From NCBI RefSeq assembly GCF_007858185.1, contig NZ_VFES01000009.1, forward strand, positions 1 to 64,000: DNA of 64,000 bases. Reading direction: 5' to 3'. The DNA is from Pseudomonas grimontii. Lineage in GTDB: Bacteria; Pseudomonadota; Gammaproteobacteria; Pseudomonadales; Pseudomonadaceae. The translations under genes were made by a program, and so were the position numbers. Under the pieces are notes generated by a model. That model was not told where the DNA came from and did no database searches. It saw only the letters and a list, made by a program, of their open reading frames with translations. Positions 34,400 through 43,474 of the stretch are shown here, in pieces. The first letter of the stretch is position 1. Every line of letters starts with the position of its first letter.

Positions 34400-35436
34400 T
34401 GCGTGCCCCCTTCAACACGCTGTTCGGTCGGCTGTTCGGTGTGTTGCTGGTGGCGATTGTGCTGGCCCATGCGCTGGCGTTCTTCTGGTTTCACCACTAC
34501 GGCCAACCGCCCCCGCCGCCACCGGTGCGGTTTATCGAGTTGCCGGACGGGACCATGGCACCGATGCGCGATAAGCACCCACGCCCCTGGTTTGGCGGCC
34601 CGGTGGTGCCCCTTACCTTTCAATTCGTCTCGTTGATTATTGCGGCCTGGTACGGTGCCAAACTGCTAAGCCGGCCGATACAGCGCCTGAGTGAAGCGGC
34701 GGAACGCTTGAGCCTCGACCTCGACAGCCCGCCCCTCGATGAATCGGGGCCACGGGAGGCCAAACAGGCCGCCTCGACCTTCAACCTGATGCAAAAGCGC
34801 ATTCGCGAGCAGGTCAGCCAACGCGCGCGCATGCTCGGGGCCGTCTCCCATGACCTGCGCACCCCGCTGTCACGCCTCAAGCTGCGCCTGGAACAGATTG
34901 AGGACACCAAGCTGCAGGGCCAGATGCGCCAGGACCTGAACGACATGATCGGCATGCTCGACGCCACCTTGAGCTACCTGCACGAACAGCGCACCAGTGA
35001 AACCCGGCATTGGCTGGACGTGCAGGCGCTGGTGGAATCGATGAGTGAAAACGCCCAGGACCAGGGCTCCGACGTGCAATGTGCGGGCACCTGCGTGCCC
35101 TTGCAGGTGCAACCGATGGCTCTGCGCTCATGCCTTAACAACCTGATCGACAATGCCTTACGTTATGCCGGCACTGCCCGCGTGGAGCTGGAGGACAGCC
35201 GCGAGGCACTGGTCATCCGCGTGATCGACCACGGGCCAGGGATTGCGGCCGATAAGCGCGAGGCGGTGTTCGAGCCATTCTATCGGCTGGAAGGCTCGCG
35301 CAACCGCAACTCCGGCGGCGTTGGCCTGGGCATGACCATTTCCAAGGAAGCGGCAGAGCGTCTGGGCGGACGCCTGAGCCTGGAAGAGACCCCAGGGGGA
35401 GGCTTGACCGCCGTAATGTGGTTGCCGAGGGCTTAA
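34399..35436 (+). CDS. Sensor histidine kinase with short proline-rich periplasmic loop
   Basis: 345 residues. Two membrane segments (about 10-30 and 72-90) bracket a small ~40-residue periplasmic loop with a run of six prolines; HAMP follows, then HisKA with phosphoacceptor His151 (VSHDLRTPLSRL), and the ATPase domain with N box NNLIDNALRYA, G1 DHGPGI and G2 GGVGLGMTI. Such a small loop may sense membrane or metal/peptide signals rather than bind a soluble ligand. Works with the response regulator upstream. The last four bases overlap the convergent permease gene. Confidence 0.88.
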   Translation: MRAPFNTLFGRLFGVLLVAIVLAHALAFFWFHHYGQPPPPPPVRFIELPDGTMAPMRDKHPRPWFGGPVVPLTFQFVSLIIAAWYGAKLLSRPIQRLSEAAERLSLDLDSPPLDESGPREAKQAASTFNLMQKRIREQVSQRARMLGAVSHDLRTPLSRLKLRLEQIEDTKLQGQMRQDLNDMIGMLDATLSYLHEQRTSETRHWLDVQALVESMSENAQDQGSDVQCAGTCVPLQVQPMALRSCLNNLIDNALRYAGTARVELEDSREALVIRVIDHGPGIAADKREAVFEPFYRLEGSRNRNSGGVGLGMTISKEAAERLGGRLSLEETPGGGLTAVMWLPRA

Positions 35437-36494
35437 AGGGGCTTGTCTTCGCGCCGCCCTTGCGCCTGGGTTGCGCTCCAATCCATCAGCAGGCTGTACG
35501 CCACCGCCAATAAGGTCGGGCCGATAAACAGGCCGATAAAGCCAAAGGCGATCAACCCGCCAAACACCCCCAGCAGCACGATCACCAGCGGCAGGTTGCC
35601 GCCTCGGCTGATCAGGTAAGGCTTGAGCACGTTGTCCACGCCGCTGATGATGAAGGTGCCCCACACGCCGAGAAACACCGCGTAGGTGTAGTCGCCCTTC
35701 CACGCCAGCCAGGCCGTGGCCGGGATCCATACCAGCGGCGGGCCCATGGGGATCAGGCTGAGCAGGAACGTCACGATCCCCAGCACCAGCGCGCCCGGCA
35801 CGCCGGCGATCAGGAAGCCGATCAGCGCCAGCAGGGCCTGGGCGGCGGCAGTGCCGATCACGCCGTTGACCACTCGTTGCACCGTACCGGCCACCAGTTC
35901 GATGTAATAACCGGCGCGGTCACCGATCAGTCGTTCCAGCAAGCGATGGACGAACATCGCCAAGCGTGGCCCATCGCGATAGAAAAAGAACACGAACACC
36001 AGGCTCAGGGTCAGTTCGAGGATGCCGCCGCCGATCTGCGCACTGCGCGCCAGCAGCCAGTTGCCCACCTGCCCCAGATACGGCTTGATGCTGACCATCA
36101 GCGCCGCGCCCTGTTGGTCGATGCTGTTCCACATCGCCACCAAGCGCTCCCCCACGAAGGGAATCGAGTCAAGCCAGGTCGGTGCCTCGGGCAGGCCATC
36201 GACCTGAATATCCTTGATCAACGCCACGGCATCGCGCACATGGTCAGCCAGGTTTAACCCCAGCCACACCAGCGGCACCGCCACCAGCAGCATCCAGCCC
36301 AAGGTCAGAATGCCGGCGGCCAGGGATTCGCGGCCGCCCAGCCAGCGTGTGAGCAGGCGCATCAACGGCCAACTGGCAAAGGCCAGCACCGCGCCCCAGA
36401 ACAGCGCCGACCAGAACGGCGCCATCACCCAGAAGCTGGCACCAAACAGCACCAGCAGCAGGATTTGCACCAGCAGGCGATCGTTATTGAGCAT
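35433..36494 (-). CDS. AI-2E family transporter (PerM-like)
   Basis: 353 residues with eight predicted membrane helices, including AALLALIGFLIAGVPGALVLGIVTFLLSLIPMGPPLVWIP in the second half, a region shared by PerM/YdiK-type proteins. Some members export autoinducer-2 (TqsA) or act as sodium/proton antiporters; the function here is unproved. Start ATG 36494. Ends in a 4-bp convergent overlap with the kinase gene at 35433-35436. Confidence 0.86.
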   Translation of the reverse strand: MLNNDRLLVQILLLVLFGASFWVMAPFWSALFWGAVLAFASWPLMRLLTRWLGGRESLAAGILTLGWMLLVAVPLVWLGLNLADHVRDAVALIKDIQVDGLPEAPTWLDSIPFVGERLVAMWNSIDQQGAALMVSIKPYLGQVGNWLLARSAQIGGGILELTLSLVFVFFFYRDGPRLAMFVHRLLERLIGDRAGYYIELVAGTVQRVVNGVIGTAAAQALLALIGFLIAGVPGALVLGIVTFLLSLIPMGPPLVWIPATAWLAWKGDYTYAVFLGVWGTFIISGVDNVLKPYLISRGGNLPLVIVLLGVFGGLIAFGFIGLFIGPTLLAVAYSLLMDWSATQAQGRREDKPL

Positions 36495-36566
36495 GGGGTA
36501 TCTCTAGGAAAAGGCTGTAGGAAGAGAGTTTAGGCGAACGACACGGGTCCGTTCGCCCTGTTACGG

Positions 36567-37385
36567 TCAGCGTATCAGATGCAAATGCAGGCCTTTGGTT
36601 TCAGTGGTGCCGGTTTCCAGGCGCGCGGCGCGCACGCCTTTGTCGACCAGGGCCTGGCGCCAGGCTTCGGCTTTCGGGCCGGTCAGACTGACGCGCAAGG
36701 TCGCATCGAGGTTCAGACCACGGGAAATCAGGGTCAGCCAGGTGTCGTCAGGGTCGCCGCCGAGCGCGGGAAAATCCAGCTCGCCGGTGCTTTTCAGCTC
36801 GCGCAACAAGGTGGCCGAGGTGGGCAACAGGTCGCCCAGCGGTGCGCCGGCATCCAGTTGCTCCACATGCAGATAGGCACGACGGTTGCCTCGGGTGATG
36901 CCGTAGATGGCCACCAGCGAGTTTTCCTGCGGGGCGGCCAGGCGCAGCAGCAGGTATTCCTGCTGGCCGTCGGCACCTACCAGCTTGGCGTTACCGAAGA
37001 CTTCGTTGGCCCACAGGCTGCTTTCACCGCAGTCGCGGGCCTGGCACCAGAACAACAACTGCGCGCCGTTGGCCTGCAACGCTTCGCGCGTCGACGTGAA
37101 CGCAGCACTGGAGGTGTGTTCGGCGGGCAGTTCATAAGTAATCGCTGTGGTTTGCCCACGGGCGGTGGCCTGGCCCTCGTAACGCAACTGCCCACTGATC
37201 TTGCGGATCGCCCCCATGGGGTAGATGCGTTCCTTTTCTTCAGCAGGGCGGTAATCGACGATCTGTGCGTCGACCTGACGGGCCACGGCAGGTAGATCCT
37301 GGCTTCCCGGCACATCGGCGGCGAACACCAAGGGGCTGAAACAGCACAGTCCGAGGGCGCGTATACATCCTTTACGCAGGCTCAT
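36567..37385 (-). CDS. DUF4892 domain protein, secreted
   Basis: 272 residues. An N-terminal signal peptide (LGLCCFSPLVFA) is followed by a ~245-residue mixed alpha/beta domain with Cys in LLFWCQARDCGESSLW, likely a disulfide. DUF4892 is a periplasmic Pseudomonas family without a known activity. It is the last gene behind the two hydrolases and the acyl-CoA ligase/thioesterase pair, as PA1623 is in P. aeruginosa by my recollection. Start ATG 37385; the gap to the hydrolase stop is ~100 bp. Confidence 0.82.
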   Translation of the reverse strand: MSLRKGCIRALGLCCFSPLVFAADVPGSQDLPAVARQVDAQIVDYRPAEEKERIYPMGAIRKISGQLRYEGQATARGQTTAITYELPAEHTSSAAFTSTREALQANGAQLLFWCQARDCGESSLWANEVFGNAKLVGADGQQEYLLLRLAAPQENSLVAIYGITRGNRRAYLHVEQLDAGAPLGDLLPTSATLLRELKSTGELDFPALGGDPDDTWLTLISRGLNLDATLRVSLTGPKAEAWRQALVDKGVRAARLETGTTETKGLHLHLIR

Positions 37386-37487
37386 CGGATCGGTGAGCCC
37401 TGGCCATCGGAGGTCGCTGCGGTGTTGAGTTGGTTCATGGTTGACTCCCTTTCAATCCGCCCAGCCTCGGCAGTTGACCGCCCCAAG

Positions 37488-38342
37488 TCAAGGCGCGGAG
37501 AAGAACCGATTGAAACAGTCTGCAACAAGGACCGCACCGGGCTCATCATTCAGGTGTAAATGATGACCACCTGGCAACGTGGTTACCGTAAAGGGTAGCT
37601 GGGAAAGCAATTCGGGATGTTTCGCCAACATGCCGTCGGCGGCGACCACCAACTGCGTAGGGCAACCCACGCGCCGCACGAAGGCCATTGCCTGCTCATC
37701 GGTCAGACGCAGTGGCGAAGCCAGGGTCAGGCGACTGTCCGAGCGCCAGGTATAACCGCCCGGCACCGGCATCAAACCGCGCTGGGCCAGCAGTTCTGCG
37801 GCTTCACGGCTCACGGCAACCAAGCCTTTCATACGCGCTTCTACCGCCCGATCCAAGGTGCTGTAGACCGGTTTGCGCTTATCCTGCAGGTTCAATTGCG
37901 CCTGCAAGGCCATGCCCAAGCGCTCGGCGGCGTTCTTACCGCTGGCCGTGGGCGGGATCACGCCGTCAATTAACCCCAGGTGCGTCACCCGTTCCGGCAA
38001 GGCACCGGCCAGCACCAGGGAAACGATGGCGCCGAGGGAGTGACCAAGTAATGCAAAACGTTTCCAGCCCAGTTGCTCGGCGACTTGCAGCACGTCGTGG
38101 ACGTAATCCCACAAGGCATAACCGGCACCTGTAGGACGATGCGCTGAATGCCCATGGCCCGCCATGTCCAGCGCCACGATACGCAAACCCGCAAGCTTCG
38201 GCGCCAGGCGCGCAAAGCTGTTGGCATTGTCCAGCCAGCCATGCAGGGCGATCACCGGCAAACCGTCCTCGGGACCAAACAGATGGGCCGCCAACTCAAT
38301 GTGCGGCAGGCTCAGGCGAACTTCTTCGACGGGTGTGCTCAT
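37488..38342 (-). CDS. Alpha/beta-fold hydrolase (second of pair)
   Basis: 284 residues from ATG 38342, whose ATGA overlaps the upstream hydrolase stop by 4 bp. Oxyanion HGWLDNANSF, nucleophile GHSLGAIVS (Ser near 106), and a C-terminal His in LPGGHHLHLND. Probably a serine esterase/lipase acting on small acyl esters. Expected orthologue of PA1622. Confidence 0.88.
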   Translation of the reverse strand: MSTPVEEVRLSLPHIELAAHLFGPEDGLPVIALHGWLDNANSFARLAPKLAGLRIVALDMAGHGHSAHRPTGAGYALWDYVHDVLQVAEQLGWKRFALLGHSLGAIVSLVLAGALPERVTHLGLIDGVIPPTASGKNAAERLGMALQAQLNLQDKRKPVYSTLDRAVEARMKGLVAVSREAAELLAQRGLMPVPGGYTWRSDSRLTLASPLRLTDEQAMAFVRRVGCPTQLVVAADGMLAKHPELLSQLPFTVTTLPGGHHLHLNDEPGAVLVADCFNRFFSAP

Positions 38343-39142
38343 GCGCAACTGCGCTCACGGGCTTCCCAGCGGGCGAACAGGGTCTTGATCAAGGTCGCGG
38401 TGTCCTGGGGACGTTCGAGGGGAAACATATGGCCGCCGGGCATGGTGAGCATTTCGCCCATGGGCAGACGGTCGACACCGCTGGCGTGGTGACGCATCAC
38501 CACGCGACTCTGGCGACCGCGCACCACCGCCAGCGGCACTTTCAATTGGCGCACCTGGCCGGGGCTGGTGTGGGGCACGCCCCGGTAGATGCTGATTTCG
38601 GTGGCTGGGTCGAAGCGCAGGCGCAGGCGATCACCCGCCTGATACAGCCCGTGTTGCAGGTAGGCGTCGAAGCATTCCGGGTCGAAGCCACGAAACAGGG
38701 TCTTGCCGGCAAAGTAGCTGCGCGCGGCGTCCAGGTCGCTGAATTCCTCACGGCGGCCCAGGGTGCGTCCGGCCGGCGTCAGGCGGTCGATAAAACCGAA
38801 GCGCTTGGCGGCGCGGATCACCCAGCGGTCGGCGCGGGTCAATACCGGTGAATCGAGCATCACCACCCCGCGATACAGCTGCGGGCAGCGCATGGCCGCG
38901 TGCAAATGCAGCACACCACCCAAGGAGTGGCCCACGCCCCACACGGGCTCCGGTTGCTGCTCCAGATGATGGATCAGTTCGTCCACCAGGTTTTGCCAGT
39001 TATCATCCACTGGAAACCTGGGGTCGTGACCGTGCTGCGGCAAGTGAGCCACCGCATATTCCGGAGCCAGGGCGGCAAACAGCTTGCCGTAGGTGGCCGA
39101 GGGGAAGCCATTGGCGTGGGCAAAAAACACGTGCTGCGACAT
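38339..39142 (-). CDS. Alpha/beta-fold hydrolase (first of pair)
   Basis: 267 residues. Opens MSQHVFFAHANGFPSATY, the oxyanion HANGFP motif of a lipase-like group; nucleophile GHSLGGVLHL (Ser near 75), and His in MPGGHMFPLERP. Translationally coupled to the second hydrolase. Expected orthologue of PA1621. Substrate unknown, though the linked acyl-CoA ligase and thioesterase suggest acyl esters. Confidence 0.88.
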   Translation of the reverse strand: MSQHVFFAHANGFPSATYGKLFAALAPEYAVAHLPQHGHDPRFPVDDNWQNLVDELIHHLEQQPEPVWGVGHSLGGVLHLHAAMRCPQLYRGVVMLDSPVLTRADRWVIRAAKRFGFIDRLTPAGRTLGRREEFSDLDAARSYFAGKTLFRGFDPECFDAYLQHGLYQAGDRLRLRFDPATEISIYRGVPHTSPGQVRQLKVPLAVVRGRQSRVVMRHHASGVDRLPMGEMLTMPGGHMFPLERPQDTATLIKTLFARWEARERSCA

Positions 39143-39239
39143 AGCGGATCCATCTACAAAAACCGAGATTGATTGTCACCAGCCTCACGCCGCACAGCAA
39201 TGACCGTAACCGCCAGGAATGATGACACTCACGCCACAC

Positions 39240-39683
39240 CTATCGCGTCGGAGGCGTCTCACCCAAGGGCACCACGGCCATGGTCAGACGCGAGACACAG
39301 TTGGTCTTGCCGTCATCGGTGGTCAGGCGGATGTCCCAGACCTGGGTGGTGCGGCCGATATGGATCGCCTTGGCCACCGCCGTCACCCGTCCGCTGCGCA
39401 CACCGCGTAAGTGGTTGGCGTTGATCTCCAGGCCCACGCAATAGAATTTGCTCGGATCAACGCACAAGTAAGCCGCCATCGAGCCAACGCTCTCCGCCAG
39501 TACTACCGACGCGCCGCCATGCAGCAGGCCGAAGGGCTGGTGGGTACGCTGGTCGACCACCATGCTGGCGGTGAGGGACTCGTCATCGAAGCTTTCAAAG
39601 CGGATGTCCAGCAGCTCACCGATGGTGTTTTTCTGGCTGGTATTGAGTTGCTCGATATTCGGTTGGGTGCGCCACAGACTCAT
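39240..39683 (-). CDS. Hotdog-fold acyl-CoA thioesterase (YdiI/PaaI-like)
   Basis: 147 residues from ATG 39683 (AAGGA 8 bases upstream). Contains the 4HBT signature RTHQPFGLLHGGASVVLAESVGS with the catalytic Glu, then GLEINANHLRGVRSG. Family members hydrolyse DHNA-CoA, hydroxyphenylacetyl-CoA or other acyl-CoAs. It lies 31 bp behind the acyl-CoA ligase gene in the same operon, so it probably counterbalances or proofreads the ligase product. Confidence 0.92.
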   Translation of the reverse strand: MSLWRTQPNIEQLNTSQKNTIGELLDIRFESFDDESLTASMVVDQRTHQPFGLLHGGASVVLAESVGSMAAYLCVDPSKFYCVGLEINANHLRGVRSGRVTAVAKAIHIGRTTQVWDIRLTTDDGKTNCVSRLTMAVVPLGETPPTR

Positions 39684-39714
39684 GGAAATTTTCCTTATTG
39701 GTTTTATTACGGCC

Positions 39715-41364
39715 CTAATCCTGCCACAGAACCACTTCGGTGCGCTCGCTCCACACCTGAAACTGAGCACCGTAAGTCGACTCGATCACGTTACGCTTGA
39801 TCTTCAAGGTCGGGGTCAGGAAGCCGTTCTCCACCGCCCAACTGTCTTTCACCACCACCAGTTGGCGCAGGCGTTCATGTTTATCCAACGCGACGTTGAC
39901 CTGCTCCAGCCACTGTTCAAGGCTGCTGCGCAACGCCCGCCGGTCATGGGCCCCGGTCGATAACACGCACAAGCCTATGGGCGCGGTGAGGCCATCTCCC
40001 ACCACGCACACTTGCTCGATGCGCGCATGTTCGGCCAGGCGGTTTTCAATCGGCGCGGGGGCCACGTACTTGCCCTTGCTGGTCTTGAAGATTTCCTTGA
40101 GCCGCCCGGTCAGGCGCAGGCGGCCTTCGGCATCCTGCTCGCCCTTGTCACCGGTGCGCAGGAAGCCATCAGCGGTGATCGTCTCGGCGGTTTTCTGCGG
40201 GTCCTTGAAATAGCCGAGCATAGTCGCGCCGCTGCGCACCTGGACTTCGCCGGTCGGATCGATGCGCACTTCAACCCCCGGGCACGGCAGGCCGATCCAG
40301 CCGATCGTCTGCTGGCCGGGCCGACACACATGGGAGTAGCCGCAGTTCTCGGTCATGCCATACACCTCGAGTACATCCAGGCCCAGGCGTCGATACCAGC
40401 GCAGCAGCGCCTCAGGCACGGGCGCCGCCCCGGACAGCGCAATGCGCAACGCGTCCAGCCCCAGGCCGGCAAGTACCTTATGGCCCACGCGCCTGCCGAT
40501 AAACGGCAGGTGCAACAGGGTGTCCAGGCGTTTTTGCGGGATTTTGGCATAGACACCCATCTGGAATTTGGTCCAGATGCGCGGCACCCCAAACAGTGCC
40601 GTGGGCCGTGCCCTGCGCAGGTCCGCCAGGAAGGTGTCGAGGCTTTCGGCAAAAAACACCGTTTGCCCGGTATAGATCGAGGCCATCTCCACGAACATTC
40701 GCTCCGCCACATGGCACAGCGGCAGGTAGGAGAGCAGCCGGTCGCCCTCCCCCAGGCCAAACAATTCAGTGCCGCGTGTGGCCGCGAAACCCAGGGCGCC
40801 AAAGCTGTGCATCACGCCTTTGGGCAGGCCGGTGGTGCCGGAGGTGTAAATGATGGTGGCAAGGTCGGACGCGGCCGGCAGCGGGTCATCCTGGATCGGC
40901 GCACAGGCTTGCAGGTCGGTCCAACTGAAATCGAACGTGCCTGCCGGGCACAGCGGCAGGTTGATGATCGGCACGCCCGCCGGTATGCCAGGAGCCATGG
41001 CGGGCCAATCGTCGAGCTTGCCGATAAAGACCAGCGCCGCCTCGGAATGGGTGAGCACATGGGCGACGGAATCGGCAGTGAGGTTGGGGTACAGCGGTAC
41101 CGAGACATGCCCGGCCATCCAGATCGCCAGGTCGGCAATGATCCAGTGGGCGCAGTTTTTCGAGATCAGGGCAATGTGCGAGCCGGCAGGCAGTGCCCTG
41201 GCACGTAGCCAGTGTGCGGCGCAGCGGGCCTGGTGGCCGGCATCGGCCCAGGTGAGGTGCTGCACCTGCCCTGCGCCAATGGGCTGGACCAGAAAGGTTT
41301 TGCGCGGATGCCGCGCTTCACGTTCGAAGAAGACCTGTAACGGCAAACGAAAAGCAACGGGCAT
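39715..41364 (-). CDS. AMP-forming acyl-CoA synthetase (long-chain type)
   Basis: 549 residues from ATG 41364, with AAGGAG 8 bases upstream. ANL-superfamily motifs: P-loop YTSGTTGLPKGV, GMTENCGYS, the hinge LTGRLKEIFKTSKGKYVAP, and the catalytic C-terminal Lys in LTPTLKIKRNV. The extended C-terminus with this hinge suits medium/long-chain fatty acyl-CoA ligases. The leading gene of an operon with the thioesterase and two hydrolases. Promoter region carries a 16-bp palindrome (41399-41414). Expected orthologue of PA1617. Confidence 0.92.
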   Translation of the reverse strand: MPVAFRLPLQVFFEREARHPRKTFLVQPIGAGQVQHLTWADAGHQARCAAHWLRARALPAGSHIALISKNCAHWIIADLAIWMAGHVSVPLYPNLTADSVAHVLTHSEAALVFIGKLDDWPAMAPGIPAGVPIINLPLCPAGTFDFSWTDLQACAPIQDDPLPAASDLATIIYTSGTTGLPKGVMHSFGALGFAATRGTELFGLGEGDRLLSYLPLCHVAERMFVEMASIYTGQTVFFAESLDTFLADLRRARPTALFGVPRIWTKFQMGVYAKIPQKRLDTLLHLPFIGRRVGHKVLAGLGLDALRIALSGAAPVPEALLRWYRRLGLDVLEVYGMTENCGYSHVCRPGQQTIGWIGLPCPGVEVRIDPTGEVQVRSGATMLGYFKDPQKTAETITADGFLRTGDKGEQDAEGRLRLTGRLKEIFKTSKGKYVAPAPIENRLAEHARIEQVCVVGDGLTAPIGLCVLSTGAHDRRALRSSLEQWLEQVNVALDKHERLRQLVVVKDSWAVENGFLTPTLKIKRNVIESTYGAQFQVWSERTEVVLWQD

Positions 41365-41398
41365 GGGACGCGCTCCTTTGTGGTCCGACGATAGCCAA

Positions 41399-41414
41399 CC
41401 AAGCACTTGCTTGG
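41399..41414. promoter_or_regulatory. Palindrome, probable TetR-family operator of the ligase operon
   Basis: CCAAGCA-CT-TGCTTGG is a perfect 7+7 dyad, about 35 bp upstream of the ligase start, directly after a probable minus-strand -10 (TATAGT at about 41418-41423). The AAGCAxxTGCTT shape is typical of TetR/FadR-type acyl-responsive repressors. No such regulator gene is adjacent. Confidence 0.55.
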
Positions 41415-41449
41415 CTGACTATATAGCACACACAAAGCAGCGATATGAC

Positions 41450-41899
41450 CTACGGATTCTTCACGCTGACCAGGCTCATCAGCCCCGCCAGCGGGAAGTC
41501 GCCCTCCAGTTCCGCCAGGCTGGCGGTGTACATCGGCTGCGGCTGGCGCTGATGACCATGCTGCAAAAAGCTGATCAAGCTGCCGACCAGCGGCTGATGG
41601 CTGACCAGCAGCACATTGTCATCGCTGTCGAGCTTGTTCAGAACCTCCAGCGGATTGCCCTCCGGCGTGAGCCAAGGCACCGTGCGGATGTCCGCCTCAA
41701 AACCCAGCGCATCCCGCACCAACTGTGCAGTTTGCTGCGCCCGCACGTACGGGCTGGCAATGATCGCGCTGAGCGGCTGGCCGATCAGGTGCGCCGCACT
41801 GCGCAACACCTCGGCGCGGCCATGCTCGGTGAGGTTGCGCTCGGCGTCCGTGCGGGCCTGGCCCTCGGCCTCACCGTGACGCAAGACCCACACCTTCAT
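41450..41899 (-). CDS. sixA: Phosphohistidine phosphatase SixA
   Basis: 149 residues. Histidine phosphatase fold with RHGEAEG at the N-terminus (catalytic His) and SHQPLVG (second His). SixA dephosphorylates His residues of phosphotransfer proteins, in E. coli ArcB and the nitrogen PTS protein NPr. ATGA overlaps the DUF4389 gene stop by 4 bp, and the pair follows gpsA with a 10-bp gap. Confidence 0.93.
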   Translation of the reverse strand: MKVWVLRHGEAEGQARTDAERNLTEHGRAEVLRSAAHLIGQPLSAIIASPYVRAQQTAQLVRDALGFEADIRTVPWLTPEGNPLEVLNKLDSDDNVLLVSHQPLVGSLISFLQHGHQRQPQPMYTASLAELEGDFPLAGLMSLVSVKNP

Positions 41900-42243
41900 A
41901 GCTTCGGCTCCTCATCACGCACCGGGTGCGGCGCCGGCGGCACGCTGTGGGCGGCTTCGCCCTCGGGTGCACGCGGAGTCGGCCAGTCGGCGAACGGCCA
42001 AGGCTTCTGCTCAGTGTGGAAGCTGCCAAAGCGGCCGATCTGCGCAAGGAACTGGCTGAGGCTGTCGCCGAAGTTCATCAAGCCCAGGTTTGGCGCGCTG
42101 TAGACCAAGCGGTAAATCAACTGCACCACCACCAATGCGCCGAGCAGGAACTGCGCCACCTGCCACACCAGGGCAAACACCAGCATCCAGAGGATGCGCA
42201 GGAGGATGGACTCGTACTTGGGGGCTGCTTTCGGATCGTTCAT
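41896..42243 (-). CDS. DUF4389 membrane protein
   Basis: 115 residues from ATG 42243 (GAGGA 7 bases upstream). Two close membrane helices (about 12-45; ILWMLVFALVWQVAQFLLGALVVVQLIYRLV) and a Pro-rich cytoplasmic tail. Family of unknown function, but consistently between gpsA and sixA in Pseudomonas as I recall. Coupled to both neighbours. Confidence 0.85.
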   Translation of the reverse strand: MNDPKAAPKYESILLRILWMLVFALVWQVAQFLLGALVVVQLIYRLVYSAPNLGLMNFGDSLSQFLAQIGRFGSFHTEQKPWPFADWPTPRAPEGEAAHSVPPAPHPVRDEEPKL

Positions 42244-42253
42244 GGCGCGTTCC

Positions 42254-43279
42254 TCAGTTGAAACCACTGGTGGAAATAAAGTCGACGTCGGTTTTGGGTT
42301 CGGCGCGCATCAGCAATTCGATGACCTGGTTCAAGGTGCGCCCTTCAAACAGGATCGCATGCAGCCCGGCGACCAGCGGCATGTACACGCCGACTTCCTG
42401 GGCCTTGGCCTTGAGCACCTTGAGGGTGTTGACCCCTTCGGCCACTTCGCCCAGGCGCGTCACCGCGTCTTCCAGGCTCAGGCCCTGGCCCAGGGCGAAC
42501 CCTACCTGGTAGTTGCGGCTTTTCGGCGACGAGCAGGTGACGATCAAGTCGCCCACACCGGCCAGGCCCAGGAAGGTCATGGGGTTGGCGCCCTGGTTCA
42601 CCGCGAAGCGGGTCATTTCCGCCAGGGCACGGGTAATCAGCATGCTCTTGGTGTTTTCGCCCATGCCCAGCGCCACCGCCATGCCGGCGATGATCGCGTA
42701 GACGTTTTTCAGCGCCCCGCCCAGCTCCACGCCAAAGCGGTCGCTACTGGCGTATACGCGGAAGGTCCGGCCATGCAGCACCGCCTGGACACGCTCGCAC
42801 AGTTCCTCATCCTCGCTGGCGATCACCGTAGCGGTCAGCGCGTGCTCGGCGACTTCCCGCGCCAGGTTCGGCCCGGACAGCACACCAATGCGCGCCTGGG
42901 GAGCGATCTCTGCAAGGATTTCGCTCATCAGCTTGAAGGTCTGCGCCTCGATGCCCTTGGTCAGGCTGACCAGCAGCTTGCCCGCCAGGCGCTCGGCATG
43001 GGGCGCCAGCACCGAGCGCAAGGCGCTGGAAGGCAGCGCAACAAAGCACAGGTCGCAGTCCGTCAGGGTGGCCAACAGGTCGGTGACCGGCTCTACCGCC
43101 GGATGAATCTTGATGCCTTTAAGGTAACGGGGGTTTTCGCGGTGTACACGAATCGCCTCGGCCTGCTCGGGATCACGCATCCACTGGCGCACCGGGTGAC
43201 CGTTCTCGGCCAGCAGGTTAGCCACGGCGGTACCAAAACTTCCGCCTCCCAGGACCGCAATAGGGCGCTGTTCAGTCAT
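42254..43279 (-). CDS. gpsA: Glycerol-3-phosphate dehydrogenase [NAD(P)+]
   Basis: 341 residues from ATG 43279. Makes sn-glycerol 3-phosphate from dihydroxyacetone phosphate for phospholipid synthesis. Nucleotide-binding [17 protein letters not shown], the catalytic Lys region [14 protein letters not shown], and [20 protein letters not shown] are standard. Genes for DUF4389 and SixA follow. The divergent gene is a TonB receptor. Expected orthologue of PA1614. Confidence 0.97.
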   Translation of the reverse strand: MTEQRPIAVLGGGSFGTAVANLLAENGHPVRQWMRDPEQAEAIRVHRENPRYLKGIKIHPAVEPVTDLLATLTDCDLCFVALPSSALRSVLAPHAERLAGKLLVSLTKGIEAQTFKLMSEILAEIAPQARIGVLSGPNLAREVAEHALTATVIASEDEELCERVQAVLHGRTFRVYASSDRFGVELGGALKNVYAIIAGMAVALGMGENTKSMLITRALAEMTRFAVNQGANPMTFLGLAGVGDLIVTCSSPKSRNYQVGFALGQGLSLEDAVTRLGEVAEGVNTLKVLKAKAQEVGVYMPLVAGLHAILFEGRTLNQVIELLMRAEPKTDVDFISTSGFN

Positions 43280-43474
43280 ATGCAATCCGTTAATCCATAC
43301 CAGTGGCGATGGCGGCATTATACGGAGCGACCCGCTTGCGGCCAGCCCCCGTATCAAATCCTACGTTCGTCGGGAAATACCATACCCGTGTGACGCAATT
43401 GCAAGGGCGACGACTGGCAAATAGCCTCGCCTCAGTTAACATGGGCGGCTATCCGTCATTATCAAGGCCATGTC

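Noticed and set aside
43280..43474. Fur box upstream of the TonB receptor
   Set aside because: Only a weak CATTATC-like fragment; no GATAATGATAATCATTATC-type match, so iron control is not claimed.
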